A stretch of DNA of 36,239 bases, from positions 1 through 36,239 of the forward strand of contig JAGGXJ010000128.1 in NCBI GenBank assembly GCA_021163105.1. The letters are read 5' to 3'. The position numbers were made by a program, and so were the translations under genes. Under the pieces are notes generated by a model. That model made no database searches. It was not told where the DNA came from and saw nothing but the letters and a program-made list of their open reading frames with translations. Origin of the DNA: Syntrophobacterales bacterium. Lineage in GTDB: Bacteria; Desulfobacterota; Syntrophia; Syntrophales; UBA2210. Of the stretch, positions 1-7,470 are shown piece after piece; position 1 is the stretch's first letter, and each line of letters opens with the position of its first letter.

Positions 1-129
1 GCGGTTGAAATTGAAATAAACAAGGACGCGGGGACAACTCAGCTTGCCTCCTCAGGGGGCAAGCATCTGGCCCCCCTATGGGGGGCAAAAGCAAAGCCAC
101 GTCCTTTGGGCGTGGATCTTTACTTATAA
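1..129 (+). CDS. Putative C-terminal end of an IS200/IS605-family TnpB-like protein (partial, 5' end outside window)
   Basis: Frame 1 is open from the first base to a TAA at 127-129 (42 codons), while the other two plus frames hit stops within the first 20 bases. It has no start codon in the window, so it is missing from the ORF track. The translated tail (ending KPRPLGVDLYL) has no domain I can name. I suggest TnpB because the same bases form the GC-rich hairpins and the motif GCGTGGATCTTTAC that, from memory, characterise the right ends of IS200/IS605-type elements, where the tnpB 3' end overlaps the omega-RNA. It could equally be a chance open frame at an element end. The assignment rests on pattern recollection, not a search. 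Confidence 0.35.
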   Translation, partial: AVEIEINKDAGTTQLASSGGKHLAPLWGAKAKPRPLGVDLYL

Positions 130-135
130 AAGGGT
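50..135 (+). mobile_element. Probable right end / omega-RNA-like hairpins of an IS200/IS605-type element
   Basis: Two hairpins are visible: GCCCCCC-TAT-GGGGGGC near 70-88, and CCACGTCC-TTT-GGGCGTGG near 97-115 (one G-T pair). A short ATCTTTAC tail follows. Subterminal hairpins without long inverted repeats are typical of IS200/IS605 ends, and the last part of the tnpB transcript acts as guide-RNA scaffold in active elements. The rest of the element would lie left of the window. The exact end of the element cannot be fixed from this sequence. Confidence 0.4.
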
Positions 136-408
136 TCAAGGAGTCAAGGGAAAGCAAATCGTTGAGTGGATTCGTTTTGCTTAATCCGCCCTACATTCTA
201 ATATTTATCAAAATAGTGGGAGGAGTGATTTCAGTCACCACCGTAGTGAAGTGAGGTAAAAGCCTCCCTTACCATACACAACATTTTCCAACAACTCTAC
301 TACACTGATAAGGGGGCAAGTTTCACTGGACATGCGGGGTGATATTCTGTTAGTACACCGACAATGTACAACCTGAACAAAGATAAAAGGGAAGAAAGGA
401 ACGGACCG
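130..408. other. Intergenic stretch, no gene recognised
   Basis: This lies between the putative element end and the MBL-fold gene. The small minus-strand ORF across 235-420 has no recognisable features and overlaps the start of a well supported gene, so I do not call it. A weak long-range complement exists between GGGAGG near 219 and CCTCCC near 266, but there is no convincing riboswitch or promoter. Confidence 0.5.
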
Positions 409-1368
409 ATGCCGAGCCAAATCAAGATCACAGAGGTTGACAGGGTCGAAATTCTAAGCCTCCAGGATAATTACATCGATGTCACCTCGCAGGACAACAG
501 TCATATAGTAAAGCGGGCCACACCGATGCTGGACGGCGAAATCAAGAACTCCATCCAGGCCGAGCACGGCTTCTCGGCCATTGTGAGGACCACGGCGGGG
601 AATTCAACAAGAACCATGCTCTTCGACTTTGGTTTTTCCCCAAACGGGGCGGCCTATAATGCGAGAGCCCTCGGAGTTTCCATGAAAGAAGTAGAGATCA
701 TGGTTCTTTCCCACGGTCACAGCGATCATTTCGGGGGCATTGCCGAGTTGACCCGTATGATCGGCAAGCCGGGGATTCAACTTGTCCTTCATCCCCGTGC
801 ATTTTCTTACCCCCGATATCTCAAACCCCTTCCTCGTTTCAAGATGTTTTTTCCGAGGTTGATCAGGGAGGATCTGGAAAAAGAGAGGATCAAAATAATT
901 GAAACAACTAGGCCATATTCTCTTCTTGACGGTCGTGTTCTGTTTTTGGGAGAGATAGAACGCACAACCGGCTTTGAGAAGGGCTTCCCCATTGCCTACC
1001 GCAAGCAAAACGGAAAAGAAGAATGGGATCCCATTGAGGATGATACCGCCATTGCGATGAACATAAAAGGGAAGGGACTTGTTGTCATTTCGGGATGTTC
1101 CCACTCGGGTATCATTAACACCGTAAACCATGCCAGAAAGGTGACGGGGATAGACAAGGTACACGCCGTTATGGGTGGTTTTCATCTTGCAGGACCGCTC
1201 TTTGAGCCGATCATCGAAGTGACAACGGAAGCGATGAAAAAGATTGATCCCGACTATATTATCCCCTGTCATTGTACGGGAAGAAAAGCTGTTATTCACA
1301 TGGAAAAAGAGATGCCGGACCGGTTCATCTTTAATATGAGCGGGACAAAGCTCACCTTTTCCGCCTGA
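409..1368 (+). CDS. MBL-fold metallo-hydrolase, dihydropterin-aminobenzene-phosphate-synthase-like
   Basis: This is a 319-residue metallo-beta-lactamase-fold protein. The zinc motif LSHGHSDHFGG lies at about residues 100-110, followed by GCSHSG near 228-233, GGFHL near 256 and HCTG near 287. This order matches the MJ0301-type subgroup named after 7,8-dihydropterin-6-methyl-4-(beta-D-ribofuranosyl)aminobenzene-5'-phosphate synthase. The true substrate in bacteria is usually unknown. I chose the ATG at 409 over the track start at 364 because GAAGAAAGGA ends 8 nt before it, whereas 364 has no ribosome-binding site. The gene stands alone, with more than 500 bp to the next gene. A cytosolic hydrolase role is sound; the specific reaction is not established. 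Confidence 0.8.
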   Translation: MPSQIKITEVDRVEILSLQDNYIDVTSQDNSHIVKRATPMLDGEIKNSIQAEHGFSAIVRTTAGNSTRTMLFDFGFSPNGAAYNARALGVSMKEVEIMVLSHGHSDHFGGIAELTRMIGKPGIQLVLHPRAFSYPRYLKPLPRFKMFFPRLIREDLEKERIKIIETTRPYSLLDGRVLFLGEIERTTGFEKGFPIAYRKQNGKEEWDPIEDDTAIAMNIKGKGLVVISGCSHSGIINTVNHARKVTGIDKVHAVMGGFHLAGPLFEPIIEVTTEAMKKIDPDYIIPCHCTGRKAVIHMEKEMPDRFIFNMSGTKLTFSA

Positions 1369-1892
1369 TGCAAAGAGAGCATAGACCGGACATATTATGT
1401 ACTCCCGACAAAAATATTTCTTGACCTAATTAACGATATGAGATAGAGCCTGCGGTGAGCTTTGCAGGGGATTGTTTTTCCTGTGGCTTGCCGCAAGATT
1501 GCTGATGGTTTGTTCTAACTAATGCTTGGTTGCTTGCGGTGGAGTGGTTCATTTGGATTTGTGCTTAGGTCTCCTCAACGTAAAACGCTGCCAGATATTT
1601 TATCCAGTTCCGTTGTCAGAGCCGGCGATTTTTTTCGGTGGTGAGTGAAAGAGGACATCAAGGCCTGTATATAGTGAAGTGCGCCGGGGAGTGAAAGCTC
1701 CTTTAATATGCCGTTCTGGACGAGTATAACTTCGTGGAAGAGAATCCTGGAGCCTTGAGCGGAAAAATCAGCAGAATTGAGTGCAGGAAGAAGTTCCGGT
1801 GATGGAAGAGACCTTGTGACTCCAATTGCGCGGATACTCTGCGGTGCAAGAGATTTTTTAAGAACCAATAATTAAGAAGGAGGAAGAAAACT
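1369..1892. other. Long intergenic region upstream of the beta-oxidation genes
   Basis: There are 524 bases between the MBL-fold gene and the acyl-CoA dehydrogenase. The only content I can propose is a possible decayed cyclase fragment on the minus strand (listed separately). No clear sigma70 promoter or terminator was found. The acyl-CoA dehydrogenase promoter must lie somewhere here. Confidence 0.4.
1575..1868 (-). pseudogene. Possible remnant of a cyclase / kynurenine-formamidase-like protein C-terminus
   Basis: A 97-codon minus-strand frame starts at TTG with no ribosome-binding site and a stop immediately upstream. Its pattern (SIRAIGV, then FHEVILVQNGILKEL, then SPALTT) loosely resembles the end of metal-dependent cyclase-family proteins, where GIDTxSID, HxxLLxxGIxIxEnL and SPVRA follow in that order. 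If real, it lacks the N-terminal metal-binding two thirds and is a decayed fragment truncated by the acyl-CoA dehydrogenase locus. The resemblance is by eye and weak; a random open frame is the alternative. Confidence 0.2.
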
Positions 1893-3035
1893 ATGGATTT
1901 TGAGTTAACTAGTGAACATCAGATGTTGCGCGACATGACGTACCGCTTTGCCAAGGACAAATTCCCCCCCCTGACGGAGGAGTGTGACCGGGAAGAGAAG
2001 TACACGCGGGATCTCGTCACGGAGGCTGCGGAAGTAGGCCTCGTCGGTGCGTGGATTCCCGAGGAGTACGGCGGAGCAGGGATGGGCAGTCTGGGAAACG
2101 CCCTCATCACCGAACAGATTTCCAGAGTGGACATGGCGATAGGCCACAATATCTGGTCTGCGAGTTTTGGCTGTGAGGACATTCTTCATTACGGTTCAGA
2201 AGAACAGAAAAAGACATATCTTCCAAAAGTATGTAAGGGCGAGTGGATATGCGCCGGGGCCTTTACGGAGCCCAACGCCGGTACGGACGTTGCCGGTTAT
2301 AAGACGAGAGCCGTCAAAGATGGGAACGATTTTGTGATCACCGGTAATAAAATATTCATCACCAACGCATCGAACAGCGACTTTATGCTGGTACAGTGCG
2401 TCACAAATCCCGATGCGAAGAGACATGACCAGTTCAGCCAGATCATTGTCCCGACTAACACGAAGGGAGTGACCACGAACCATATGACTGGGAAACTGGG
2501 ACTCCGCTCAAGTGATACGTCAGAGGTCGCCTTTGATGAAGTACGCGTTCCCCAGGCCAACCTTGTTGGAACGGAAGGAAATGGTTTCCGCCAGCTCATG
2601 AATCTCTTTGACACGACTCGCGTCTGGATTGCCGGTCAGTGTCTCGGCCTCTCTGAGGCCTGTCTTGAGGAAAGCGTCAAGTATGTCAAACAGCGAATGG
2701 CTTTTGGTAAACCGCTCGGCAGCTTCCAGATATCCCAGATGAAGCTCACGGAGATGGCGGTCAATATTGAAGCCCTCAGAGGCCTGGTTTACAAGGCTGG
2801 CTGGCTGATTGATAATGGGAGTCCTGATTTCACACTCTCGGCGATGGCGAAGTACTTCGGTGGAAAGACCGCTGTTTCCTCCGCTAACTACGCCGTGGAA
2901 CTCCACGGGAGCTATGGCTATTTCGAGGACTATCCGGTTCAGAAGTTCTACCGCGACGCCAAGATCCTCGAACTCTACGAGGGAACGAAGGAAGCGGAGA
3001 TTATGACCCTTGGGCGGCATGTCCAGAAAGATTAG
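1893..3035 (+). CDS. Acyl-CoA dehydrogenase
   Basis: This 380-residue flavoenzyme has the usual acyl-CoA dehydrogenase length and layout: helical N-domain (EEYGGAGMG near residue 58), FAD/acyl-contact motif FTEPNAGTD near 130, middle beta-domain, and C-terminal helical domain. The C-terminal LYEGTKEAEI (about 363-372) supplies the catalytic Glu in the position used by short- and medium-chain enzymes. It performs alpha,beta-dehydrogenation of an acyl-CoA and passes electrons to ETF. AAGGAGG lies about 9-10 nt before the ATG. It is followed by hydroxyacyl-CoA dehydrogenase and crotonase genes in the same direction, so it is step one of a beta-oxidation set. Chain length and substrate are not readable from sequence; aromatic-derived or dicarboxylic acyl-CoAs are possible given the CoA-transferase nearby. 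Confidence 0.93.
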   Translation: MDFELTSEHQMLRDMTYRFAKDKFPPLTEECDREEKYTRDLVTEAAEVGLVGAWIPEEYGGAGMGSLGNALITEQISRVDMAIGHNIWSASFGCEDILHYGSEEQKKTYLPKVCKGEWICAGAFTEPNAGTDVAGYKTRAVKDGNDFVITGNKIFITNASNSDFMLVQCVTNPDAKRHDQFSQIIVPTNTKGVTTNHMTGKLGLRSSDTSEVAFDEVRVPQANLVGTEGNGFRQLMNLFDTTRVWIAGQCLGLSEACLEESVKYVKQRMAFGKPLGSFQISQMKLTEMAVNIEALRGLVYKAGWLIDNGSPDFTLSAMAKYFGGKTAVSSANYAVELHGSYGYFEDYPVQKFYRDAKILELYEGTKEAEIMTLGRHVQKD

Positions 3036-3077
3036 AATGCCATTAACATCATAGTTTTGTAATATGTGCTACGGAAT

Positions 3078-3116
3078 GGAGAAGATCCTCATATAAACCA
3101 GGTGAGGGTCCTCTCC
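3078..3116 (+). terminator. Imperfect hairpin between acyl-CoA dehydrogenase and 3-hydroxyacyl-CoA dehydrogenase genes
   Basis: GGAGAAGATCCTCA pairs with TGAGGGTCCTCTCC across an 11-nt loop, with one mismatch and one G-T pair. There is no T-run after it, so it is not a standard intrinsic terminator. It may mark an mRNA processing or attenuation point in the 196-bp gap. Confidence 0.3.
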
Positions 3117-3190
3117 AAGCATGTGATACGGAAGATGAGATAATCTGTCTGTGGATACCGCAGATTAGGTCGTTGGTTAAATTTTTTAAA

Positions 3191-3204
3191 GTTAACATGC
3201 TAAC
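3191..3204 (+). promoter_or_regulatory. Dyad GTTAACATGCTAAC upstream of the 3-hydroxyacyl-CoA dehydrogenase gene
   Basis: This is a 14-bp near-palindrome (12 of 14 positions symmetric) in an AT-rich segment about 28 bp before the start codon. It could be a repressor operator, but no partner copy was seen elsewhere in the window. Confidence 0.2.
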
Positions 3205-3231
3205 AATACAATTGGAAAGGAGTTCTGTATA

Positions 3232-4095
3232 ATGGAAATTAAAAAAGTTCTAATGATCGGCGCCGGTCAGATGGGGAACGGAATTACCCAGGTTATGGCC
3301 ATGTCCGGCCGCCAGGTGGCCATGTTTGATGTTAAGCAGGAGTTTGTTGACAAAGGTATCGCGACCATAGAAAAAAGCCTGAACAGAAGTGTTGAAAAGG
3401 GCAAAATGACGCAGAATGAAAAAGATGCCGTCATGGGTCGTATCACTACAGGAGTGGAATGGGGACCCGAGGACTGTGATGTGGATCTGGCCATGGAGGC
3501 AGTCGTCGAAGATATGGATCTCAAAAAATCTCTTTTCAAGAAGCTCGATGAATGGTGCCCCGAGCGAACTATCTTTGCCACCAACACATCCACGCTTCCT
3601 GTTACGGCTATGGGGAGCGTTACCAGTCGGCCTCACAAGATGATAGGCATGCATTTCTTCAGCCCTGTTCCCATCATGAAACTGATCGAAGGTGTCGTGG
3701 GACTGGCAACCGATGAGGATACCTACAAGAGCATTGAGGCTTTGGGAAACAGTCTTCCGAACAAAACGTTTATCAAGGTCGCGGATTCCCCCGGATTTGT
3801 GGGCAATCGTATTATGGTTCCCATGATGAATGAAGCCATCTATACCCTGTTTGAAGGTGTGGCCGAACCTGAGGTTATCGATAATGTAGCTCTTCTGGGA
3901 TTCAATCATCCCATCGGCCCGCTGCGTCTTTGCGATGCTATAGGTCTGGACACCATCCTGCATGTGATGGAGATTCTTTACGGAGAATACGGCGATACCA
4001 AATATCGTCCCTGTCCTCTGTTAAGAAAATATGTTGAAGCAGGCTGGCTTGGCAAAAAAGCAGGACGTGGTTTCTACAACGACTATAAAAAATAA
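3232..4095 (+). CDS. 3-hydroxyacyl-CoA dehydrogenase (3-hydroxybutyryl-CoA dehydrogenase type)
   Basis: This is a 287-residue short form of the NAD-dependent L-3-hydroxyacyl-CoA dehydrogenase family. It opens with the Rossmann motif MIGAGQMGNGITQ (residues 8-20). The catalytic His lies in MHFFSPVPIMKLIE, whose Glu completes the dyad, and DSPGFVGNRI begins the C-terminal helical dimerisation domain. It oxidises 3-hydroxyacyl-CoA to 3-oxoacyl-CoA, or the reverse in butyrate-type synthesis. AAAGGAG precedes the ATG. It lies 196 bp after the acyl-CoA dehydrogenase and 20 bp before the crotonase, so it is surely co-transcribed with the latter. Confidence 0.93.
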   Translation: MEIKKVLMIGAGQMGNGITQVMAMSGRQVAMFDVKQEFVDKGIATIEKSLNRSVEKGKMTQNEKDAVMGRITTGVEWGPEDCDVDLAMEAVVEDMDLKKSLFKKLDEWCPERTIFATNTSTLPVTAMGSVTSRPHKMIGMHFFSPVPIMKLIEGVVGLATDEDTYKSIEALGNSLPNKTFIKVADSPGFVGNRIMVPMMNEAIYTLFEGVAEPEVIDNVALLGFNHPIGPLRLCDAIGLDTILHVMEILYGEYGDTKYRPCPLLRKYVEAGWLGKKAGRGFYNDYKK

Positions 4096-4115
4096 TAGAG
4101 AGAGGAGTAAATATC

Positions 4116-4898
4116 ATGGCAGAATATAAAAATTTGCTATTTGAAAATCAGGACGGTATAGGCATTTTGACCATGAACAGACCAAAGGCTCTGAATGCTC
4201 TGAACTCGGAAACCCTGAGCGAGCTTTCGTCACTGATAGATGAGATCGCTGCTGATGATGCCGTCAAGGTTGTCATTATAACCGGTGCGGAGAGATCCTT
4301 TGTAGCTGGCGCCGATATTGTTGAAATGCTGAATTTCACCGCCGCCGAAGGACGGACTTTCGGACAACTGGGACAGGCTACATTCTTCAAGATTGAGAAA
4401 ATGAACAAGCCTGTTATAGCTGCCATCAACGGGTTTGCCCTGGGGGGCGGCTGTGAGCTGTCCATGGCCTGTGACATCAGGATCGCTTCAGAAAAAGCCA
4501 AGTTTGGCCAGCCCGAGGTGGGCCTGGGGATAGTACCCGGTTTTGGCGGAACCCAGCGTCTACCGCGTCTGGTAGGCAAAGGCAAAGCCAAGGAGATTCT
4601 TTTCACAGGTGGTGTTTATGATGCTCAGGAAGCTTTAAGCGCTGGTCTGGTTCAGAAGGTTGTGGCTCCTGAGGAGCTGATGGAAGCGGCCAAGGCCATG
4701 GCTAAGAAGATAATGAAGAATGGTCCTTATGCTGTAAGGCTTTGCAAGGATGCGGTTAATATGGGTCTGGATATTGATCTGGCTTCCGGTCAGGAATATG
4801 AAGCAACACTCTTTGCCGTTACCTGTGCAACAAGTGACAAGAAAGAAGGCATGTCGGCTTTTGTGGACAAAAGGAAACCGGCCTTTTCCGGCAAGTAG
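4116..4898 (+). CDS. Enoyl-CoA hydratase (crotonase)
   Basis: This is a 260-residue crotonase-fold protein. The oxyanion-hole region is AGADI (about 65-69) and FALGGGCELSMACDIRIA (about 108-125). Both catalytic glutamates of classical hydratases are visible, in GGCELSM and in GQPEVGLGIVPGFGG. It hydrates trans-2-enoyl-CoA to 3-hydroxyacyl-CoA, linking the two dehydrogenases upstream. GAGAGGAG stands about 10 nt before the ATG. It is the last gene of the plus-strand beta-oxidation set; no thiolase follows, so thiolysis must be encoded elsewhere. Confidence 0.93.
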   Translation: MAEYKNLLFENQDGIGILTMNRPKALNALNSETLSELSSLIDEIAADDAVKVVIITGAERSFVAGADIVEMLNFTAAEGRTFGQLGQATFFKIEKMNKPVIAAINGFALGGGCELSMACDIRIASEKAKFGQPEVGLGIVPGFGGTQRLPRLVGKGKAKEILFTGGVYDAQEALSAGLVQKVVAPEELMEAAKAMAKKIMKNGPYAVRLCKDAVNMGLDIDLASGQEYEATLFAVTCATSDKKEGMSAFVDKRKPAFSGK

Positions 4899-4930
4899 TT
4901 CATAACTAAAAAGATGTGCTAAGAGGTATA

Positions 4931-4970
4931 AAAAAGGCCCTCGATCAGATTATTGACCGGGGGCCTTTTT
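4931..4970. terminator. Bidirectional intrinsic terminator between crotonase and FabD-like genes
   Basis: AAAAAGGCCC...GGGCCTTTTT forms a long stem (about 17 pairs with one mismatch and one G-T pair) around a short loop. A-tract and T-tract flank it symmetrically, as expected for a terminator shared by convergent genes. Confidence 0.85.
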
Positions 4971-4991
4971 AGTGATTATCCGCTGATTTAC

Positions 4992-5999
4992 TTAGTATGG
5001 AGCCTTGATGTCCTTATTATAAAGACTTGGATCTTCCATAACCCGCAGCATGTTATCTATACCTTCCGGGTCCCTTACATTCAGGCAGAGCGTCTCGTTT
5101 TCCTTGCCCTTTGCAATACAGCATCTTTTGTTCACCTTTGTCAGAAAATTTCTCGATCCCAGTTCGATAAAGGTATTGATTCCCTGGTCCAGCATGGCGT
5201 ACATGGATGTCTCCCACCTCACCGGTTTATAAACGTGTGTCATAAGGAACAGTTTAACGCTGTCCGTTCCCGGTATAAAATAGCCTCCCGGAACATTATC
5301 AACATAGGGTATCTGTGGATCCTGTATGTCTATCTTGTCCAGTTCCACAAGGAGCTTTCTAGCCGCTGGAATGAGCAGGGAGGTGTGAAAAGGGGCGCTG
5401 ACAGGTATGAAGATAGCCTTGCCGCCCCTCTCAATCGCCAGTTTATGAGCGAGATCCATAGATGCATTATCTCCGGATATGATGCACTCGCCGGGGCAGC
5501 TGTAATTTGAGATTTGGATATGACCTGCCGGTTTACAGTCGAGGACGAGTTGGTCCACATCTTCTGCGTTTACGCCAAGCAGGGCGACCATCTTTCCGGT
5601 TCCCACGGGCACGGCAGTCTGCATAAAAAAGCCCCTGTACTTTACCACCTTTACCGACTGTTCAAATTTCAGGGCCTTGGCATAGACCAGGGCGCTGTAC
5701 TGCCCCAGGCTGTATCCTCCCGTGACTTCGGCTTTGAGACCGTATTGTTTTTCCAAGACCTGGAGAATAGCCAGACTGGTGGTATGGATAGATGGCTGAG
5801 CAAACTCCGTTAGTACCAGCTCTTCTTCAGGGCCTTCAAAGCACAGCTTGGAGATAGGAGCACCGGTGAGATCGTTGGCATATTCAAAGAACTCCATGGC
5901 TTCTTTGTGCGCATGGGCAATTTTCTTTCCCATGCCCGGGTAGTGGGTTGCCTGGCCGGGAAAAACAAAAGCGATCCTCTTCTTTGTAGATTTATCCAT
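4992..5999 (-). CDS. FabD-like acyl-carrier/CoA S-acyltransferase
   Basis: This is a 335-residue member of the malonyl-CoA:ACP transacylase fold. It has the N-terminal FPGQATHYPGMG, the nucleophile elbow GYSLG with Ser near residue 97, Arg in YRGFFMQ near 122 (carboxylate-binding Arg of malonyl-type transferases) and the catalytic His in APFHTSLL near 205. I start at 5999 because AAGGAG lies 7 nt upstream; the track start at 6005 is a GTG overlapping that site. A sigma70-type promoter precedes it and a terminator separates it from the CoA-transferase genes, so it is monocistronic. No other fatty-acid synthesis gene is nearby, which leaves its acceptor uncertain: ACP transacylase, a polyketide-type loader or a decarboxylase-associated transferase. 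Confidence 0.82.
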   Translation of the reverse strand: MDKSTKKRIAFVFPGQATHYPGMGKKIAHAHKEAMEFFEYANDLTGAPISKLCFEGPEEELVLTEFAQPSIHTTSLAILQVLEKQYGLKAEVTGGYSLGQYSALVYAKALKFEQSVKVVKYRGFFMQTAVPVGTGKMVALLGVNAEDVDQLVLDCKPAGHIQISNYSCPGECIISGDNASMDLAHKLAIERGGKAIFIPVSAPFHTSLLIPAARKLLVELDKIDIQDPQIPYVDNVPGGYFIPGTDSVKLFLMTHVYKPVRWETSMYAMLDQGINTFIELGSRNFLTKVNKRCCIAKGKENETLCLNVRDPEGIDNMLRVMEDPSLYNKDIKAPY

Positions 6000-6087
6000 A
6001 AACACTCTCCTTGTTTTTAGTTTTTATAATTATGAGACAGATTATAACTACTCCTCTATTGACAAAGGCTTTTCACAAATTCCAAAC

Positions 6088-6116
6088 ATTGTAAGACAAA
6101 CAAAAATTATTGTCAA
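6088..6116 (-). promoter_or_regulatory. Sigma70-type promoter for the FabD-like gene
   Basis: On the minus strand TTGACA is followed after exactly 17 nt by TACAAT. It lies about 90 nt before the chosen ATG and downstream of the CoA-transferase terminator, giving a 5' leader of roughly 80 nt. Confidence 0.65.
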
Positions 6117-6299
6117 GCCCAGTCTTCAGGAAAAATTACCTGTGTGACATCTTTGTCGGGTTCGCTTGAAAATATGGATTTAATCCGGTTGCCGGGGGGA
6201 GTCCATCACGCAGGCTGAGCACATTCATATCATTGAGAGGTTGTTGAGTCTCCCCTTGAACGGGAATTTTTCAATACTGTGTGTGAAAAAGATTGTAGG

Positions 6300-6339
6300 A
6301 GAAATAAAATAAAAACTGGGCGAGGTTGCCCTCGCCCAG
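6300..6339 (-). terminator. Intrinsic terminator of the CoA-transferase operon
   Basis: On the minus strand CTGGGCGAGG-GCAA-CCTCGCCCAG is a perfect 10-bp stem followed by TTTTTATTTTATTT. It starts about 28 nt after the alpha-subunit stop codon. Confidence 0.9.
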
Positions 6340-6367
6340 TTGCTGTTGATATCAAGCAACAGCCGAT

Positions 6368-7438
6368 TTACTTGGCTTCGCTTTCTGTCTCGGCTTTAGC
6401 CCTGTTGGCTTCAGCCTCCTTCATCAGTTTCTCCACCTCAGAGTCACTCATGAACCACTCGCGGAAGGGATCCATAAGATATTTAGTGGAAGTGTCTTCC
6501 AGGTTCTCCATGTTGTCTTTGCCTATCATTTCCATGTATTCGTCATGGTCTTTGTAAGAGAAGCAGTAATCCTGGATGCACTCCTCAGCACCTTCCCTAG
6601 TTTTGCTTCGCTTCAGAGTTTCTCTCATGTGATCGAGATCCTCGTCATAGTGTCCGACTGAATTACAGGGCCAGGAGCCGCCGTACCATGGAATTACGGC
6701 ATCAACCGCAAACCCTGGTATCAGCGTAAGATTGGGGAAGCGCTTGCAGGCGGCGGTATCCACTATGCGATCAGCCACGACGATGATATGTTTCCTTGCC
6801 GCGAATGGTGTCCACTGGTCATAAGCCATCTGACCGACTACGATAGTGTTGCCATAGGGATCGGCGGCCTGGGCCATGATGACGGAAACATCGGGGTAGA
6901 GTCCCTGGATCAGGGCTGTGTCAACTTCTGAACCAAAAGGATCCTTCATTATAACGTCCTTGGGATAGTGGTGAACAGGAATGGTGCCATCTTCATTGTA
7001 CCTTCTACCGAAGCCAGGCTTCCTGAAATCTCCCCACCGGCCTGAGAGACAGGGCATAAAAGGCACATTTAAAGCGGAAGCTGCCAGCCCCAGATTCATG
7101 CTCAGATTACTGTAATCCTCTATCCTGATTCTGCGCGGGACACCTGTCTCAATGCTCCGGCGCAGACTGGGATTTGTCCCCGGCCTTTCCTGAGAGATGA
7201 ACACGGTGACGCAACTCTCAACCAGCCCGGCAGCTACCATATAGCCATTGGTTTCATCTCCCATTCCCGGGCTGATGATTTGAAGGTCCATCTTGTCATT
7301 AATATGCTGCCTTATGATTTCTCTCCAGAAGATCTGGGGTTTTCGCATCAACGGAAAACCAGAAGAGGCAATACTCGTTCTGGTGTGGATAAAGCGCTTC
7401 ACCGCATCTTCCACCCGCATTAATTTCAACTGTGCCAT
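6368..7438 (-). CDS. CoA-transferase, glutaconate-type alpha subunit
   Basis: This is a 356-residue family I CoA-transferase alpha subunit, longer than the typical 320 residues because of a charged C-terminal tail. Landmarks include SGFPLMRKP near residue 26, PGMGDETNGY near 57 and RIEDYSNLSMNLGLAASAL near 100. The layout fits glutaconate CoA-transferase GctA and relatives better than the acetate/SCOT type. It would move CoA between acetyl-CoA or another donor and a carboxylic acid. It lies 32 bp after the beta-subunit gene, with GGAGG before its ATG, and ends at a strong terminator. Subunit order beta-then-alpha is reversed relative to many gct operons. The substrate is not determinable; a dicarboxylic or ring-cleavage acid is possible. 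Confidence 0.82.
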   Translation of the reverse strand: MAQLKLMRVEDAVKRFIHTRTSIASSGFPLMRKPQIFWREIIRQHINDKMDLQIISPGMGDETNGYMVAAGLVESCVTVFISQERPGTNPSLRRSIETGVPRRIRIEDYSNLSMNLGLAASALNVPFMPCLSGRWGDFRKPGFGRRYNEDGTIPVHHYPKDVIMKDPFGSEVDTALIQGLYPDVSVIMAQAADPYGNTIVVGQMAYDQWTPFAARKHIIVVADRIVDTAACKRFPNLTLIPGFAVDAVIPWYGGSWPCNSVGHYDEDLDHMRETLKRSKTREGAEECIQDYCFSYKDHDEYMEMIGKDNMENLEDTSTKYLMDPFREWFMSDSEVEKLMKEAEANRAKAETESEAK

Positions 7439-7470
7439 TATCTACCTCCTAACTTATATAGTTGTCTGGT

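Noticed and set aside
604-1299. Minus-strand 231-residue ORF opposite the MBL-fold gene
   Set aside because: It is antisense to a protein with all zinc-binding motifs, and no domain is seen in the minus frame.
4953-5510. Plus-strand 185-residue ORF opposite the FabD-like gene
   Set aside because: It is a shadow frame: the opposite strand carries a catalytic-motif-complete acyltransferase.
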